Origin: Nautilus pompilius
Taxonomy: Eukaryota > Mollusca > Cephalopoda > Nautilida > Nautilidae
DNA: 64,000 nt
Reading direction: 5' to 3'
Assembly: GCA_018389105.1 (NCBI GenBank)
Contig: JACATO010001009.1
Location: 1,284,501 to 1,348,500 of the forward strand
Part shown: positions 61,547-64,000 of the stretch, in pieces
Numbering within the stretch: the first letter of the stretch is position 1
How the letters are laid out: the number at the start of each line of letters is the position of its first letter
Position numbers and translations under genes: made by a program
Notes under the pieces: generated by a model
Told to the model about the DNA's origin: nothing
What the model saw: only the letters and a program-made list of their open reading frames with translations
Databases searched by the model: none

Positions 61547-63556
61547 TTAAAATCTACGACCCCTAAATCGTCTTCTACCACGCCCACCTCTGTTGTAGCC
61601 TCCATATGACCCCCTTTGCCAAACCTGACCACCTGAAAAACAAAGGTGTAGATCAGAAATGAGGTCCCTTTACATTTCTTCATTGTAGTAAAAATTATTA
61701 TAACTCAATATTAAAGGTTGCTATGAACTTGAAAATATAAGTAGTGTTGTAAAATTAAAATAAACAAATTATAGTTTCCTATTTTACCTATTGGAAAAGA
61801 TCCAGCCTTGTTACTGTACTTGCCACCAGGTGGAGCATACAATGCTCTATCTTGCTTTGAAATTTTTTTATTCCCAAGATCTGCATCACTGTTGCTGCGT
61901 TTTGTACTACTAATAAAAAAAAATAATTTATTACTTCTCCCATCTATGCTGAAATATTAGTTGTTTTATTATTCAAGACTAAAGTCTTAAGTGACAAACA
62001 AAGTTCCAGCTGCTGATTTGACAGAAGACATTAATGCCCTAAAAGGGGGTAACTTTAAATATTATATTAGCTAGTTTAGTAAATTTATTATTTTACAAAT
62101 ACAGTACCTACTTTGGAGTAAAAAATTACACTGATTAATTGTTCTGCGGAGAAGAACTAAGAAATTTACTCACCCAACAGATGCAGGGCTTGTGGCGGCC
62201 TGCAATATCAAAATTAAATAAATGGTAATGGCGTAGGATAAGATGGAAGAAACAATAACCAACTTGGGTTCCAAAAGGTACAGGATTTAAGAGCATAAAC
62301 TTTGTCCAACATTTGTCATGCATGAGACTAGTTCATTACCAAACACTTTTCATCAACCTTCTGGAGAACAATGCAATAATTAATGCAGCATACTACTGTA
62401 ATACTCTGCAAAAGGTACAATTTTCAAGAGTCCAGGTCTAGCCAGGACAGTTCCTGTTACAAGGTAACATAGACAGTCAGGCTCCCTAAATCTCTCTATA
62501 GTGCAGAACTGGTGCAGTCTGACTTAGCAAAAATTTGACTACCTGGTAAACAAATAAAAACATTAGGTGTAAATTTAAGCATTGTAGTACACTATAATAA
62601 TCTTCCTGGATTTCTAGGACAATACACAATTCTGGTAAGGGAACATTTTGCCCATCCTATGTCATGTGGGTTCCAACACTTTGAATTCAGTAGGAAAAAA
62701 AAAAATCTTTACTATAACTCTTCTTCAAATGTTTGGGGCAAGGACAATGTCAAGAAGGTATGCCAAACCGAGCTGATGGCTTTGGTAGTCCAGAAGTCTA
62801 ACCACTGGAGTACCAGCAGTCAGCTCTCATTTATCCGGGGTAATGATGATACGATGAGAAACCCCAGATGAAACATATAACACATGTAAAGTAGGCTATA
62901 AGAATATATATATTTACATTGAAATGTAGAATGAAGTTGTAAACTAAACAAAAATACATTACCATGAGAAAAATAAAGATCTGCATTTTTTTTGTTGAGT
63001 ATCAGGGTTTTGTTTCATTGAATGGCTTTCCTTATTGATATTTGTACAAATAGTTTGTCAGTCATCAAGCAGATTTTCAACATAGATAAGTGGTACTGTG
63101 GCAGATATATACATATGATGCTCAGTAATAAACTCTTGCTGCTCGAATTAGCTGTTTGTCCTTGAGCTCACTTCACAATCTCGTCAGGTTCACGACAATG
63201 AATTCTTCAATATTTTCAGCAGGATCATTTTAGCAATCTTCTAACCACTGCAAAATTGCTGTTAAGATGAAATTTCCTCAGTCTTTGTCATCATAACGTG
63301 TTTCTGTAGAGGCCAGTTCACAGTTTACCTATATTGGCATGACATGGTTAATCCACAACCTAGATAGTCTACTCTAGACTGTGTATCATAAACTATAAAA
63401 ATCAAACAAGCATTTTAAAAGTGTTGGGCAACTTACATTAACAGGTTTCCATGACAACAGTACAGATGATTTGTATGCAGGAGGGTTGTGAAACAGATCT
63501 TTGATCAGCGTGTTAATGTTGGACGTAATTTTTAAAGCCATCACTTTTATTTTGTT
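61547..63556 (-). CDS. Api5: Apoptosis inhibitor 5 (Api5)-like, last four coding exons
   Basis: Minus-strand exons 63437-63556, 62174-62199, 61788-61909 and 61547-61632 join in frame with GT-AG sites and end at TAA (61547-61549). The translation reads ITSNINTLIKDLFHNPPAYK, SSVLLSWKPVN, AATSPASVGSTKRSNSDAD, QDRALYAPPGGKYSNKAGSF and an Arg/Gly-rich end, YNRGGRGRRRFRGRRF. The 'N(I)TLIKDLF.NPP.YKS...LSWKP' block, a short basic linker, a 'Y.PP.GKYS...G.F' motif and an RGG tail are the C-terminus of Api5/AAC-11. That is a nuclear helical-repeat protein implicated in suppressing E2F1-linked apoptosis. The 26-nt exon is unusually small. The HEAT/ARM-like body would lie beyond the right edge; nothing in 63557-64000 looks like a further exon. 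Confidence 0.8.
62650..62880 (-). mobile_element. tRNA-derived SINE copy in an Api5 intron
   Basis: On the minus strand, tactccagtggttagacttc followed by tggactacc and then ctcggtttggcata resembles the head and body start of the SINE at 21913 (agtggttagactacc ... cttggtttggcat). Ends are approximate. Confidence 0.5.
62990..63200 (+). mobile_element. Possible solo-LTR fragment
   Basis: A block ending tcaggttcacgaca at about 63197, with aataaactcttgctgctc some 60 bp before it, has the look of an R-U5 end of a Gypsy-type LTR. A TGTTGAG start at about 62994 would pair with that ACA end. No target duplication was found, so this is weak. Confidence 0.25.
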
Positions 63557-64000
63557 CTGGAAAAAACATTAAAATAAATTAGAAGCAATTCCAAATAGTT
63601 TTCAAACCACATTTATAAGAAAGCAAGTTTAGAAATTCTAACCCATGTTGACGATCTTGTCTGATAATAAAAATTGCAAAGATTGCTTAGTTTAGCCATG
63701 CATTCATTGTAAATAACAAGAACTAGACAAAGACCTGCTTACCAATGGAATAAATTGCAAGGTAAAACCCCAAATGGTTAATCAGCTTCAGCTGGCTGGG
63801 CAATTCTAGTGAGTACCTTGCTCCACGAGAGATATTTTGTTTGGATTCCCTCTCATTCTTTTGCTGTTATGGGTTACCAACTAAACTCAACTTTTGAAAC
63901 ATATGAAGAAAAAATATGCAGAATTGATTTTCCATATCAAATAATAGATATTTTGTGATTAGGAATACACAATAAAAATATTCGGTCTCACTGAGGAAAA
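63557..64000. other. Intron of the Api5-like gene up to the window edge
   Basis: No further exon, repeat or element is recognisable in the last 444 bp. Confidence 0.4.

Overview
The window is AT-rich, intron-rich animal nuclear DNA. The evidence is spliced genes with GT-AG introns of up to 7 kb, tRNA-derived SINEs, LINE and Gypsy fragments, and a dense population of decayed Tigger/pogo, Tc1, mariner and hAT transposons. The Api5-type C-terminus differs from the vertebrate form as I know it, so I lean towards an invertebrate; I cannot place it further. There are no prokaryotic features.

Layout. (1) Bases 1-3680 (+): a 3.66-kb open exon, the 3' part of a large acidic, Ser-rich protein I do not recognise, ending in TAA. 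(2) 3681-8940: its 3' UTR and intergenic DNA, with a LINE remnant on the minus strand. (3) 8940-9080: a CpG-rich promoter/first-exon region. (4) About 9027-59459 (+): one large gene that I assembled exon by exon. Twenty-seven coding exons join in one continuous frame of 1,062 codons. The protein reads as two calponin-homology-like domains, a helical linker, a possible ubiquitin-like fold, about ten ankyrin repeats and a basic tail. (5) 60720-63556 (-): the 3' end of a convergent gene whose last four coding exons match apoptosis inhibitor 5 (Api5).

The introns of the ankyrin gene are a transposon graveyard: a Gypsy element, a SINE, a hAT, three Tigger copies, an L1-like reverse transcriptase fragment, two Tc1 relics, a pogo-like element, two MITEs, and a mariner with both ends still visible. 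A second mariner lies between the ankyrin gene and Api5. One 6.1-kb intron also holds two minisatellites (26 copies of 80/82 bp and about 29 copies of 53 bp) that bracket a Tigger relic.

Most worth checking: the domain architecture of the 27-exon gene; a pair of competing acceptors near 33973/34035, one of which gives a premature stop; a candidate 18-nt microexon at 47392-47409; a GC-AG intron; a MITE 11 nt downstream of a splice donor; and higher-order structure in the minisatellites.
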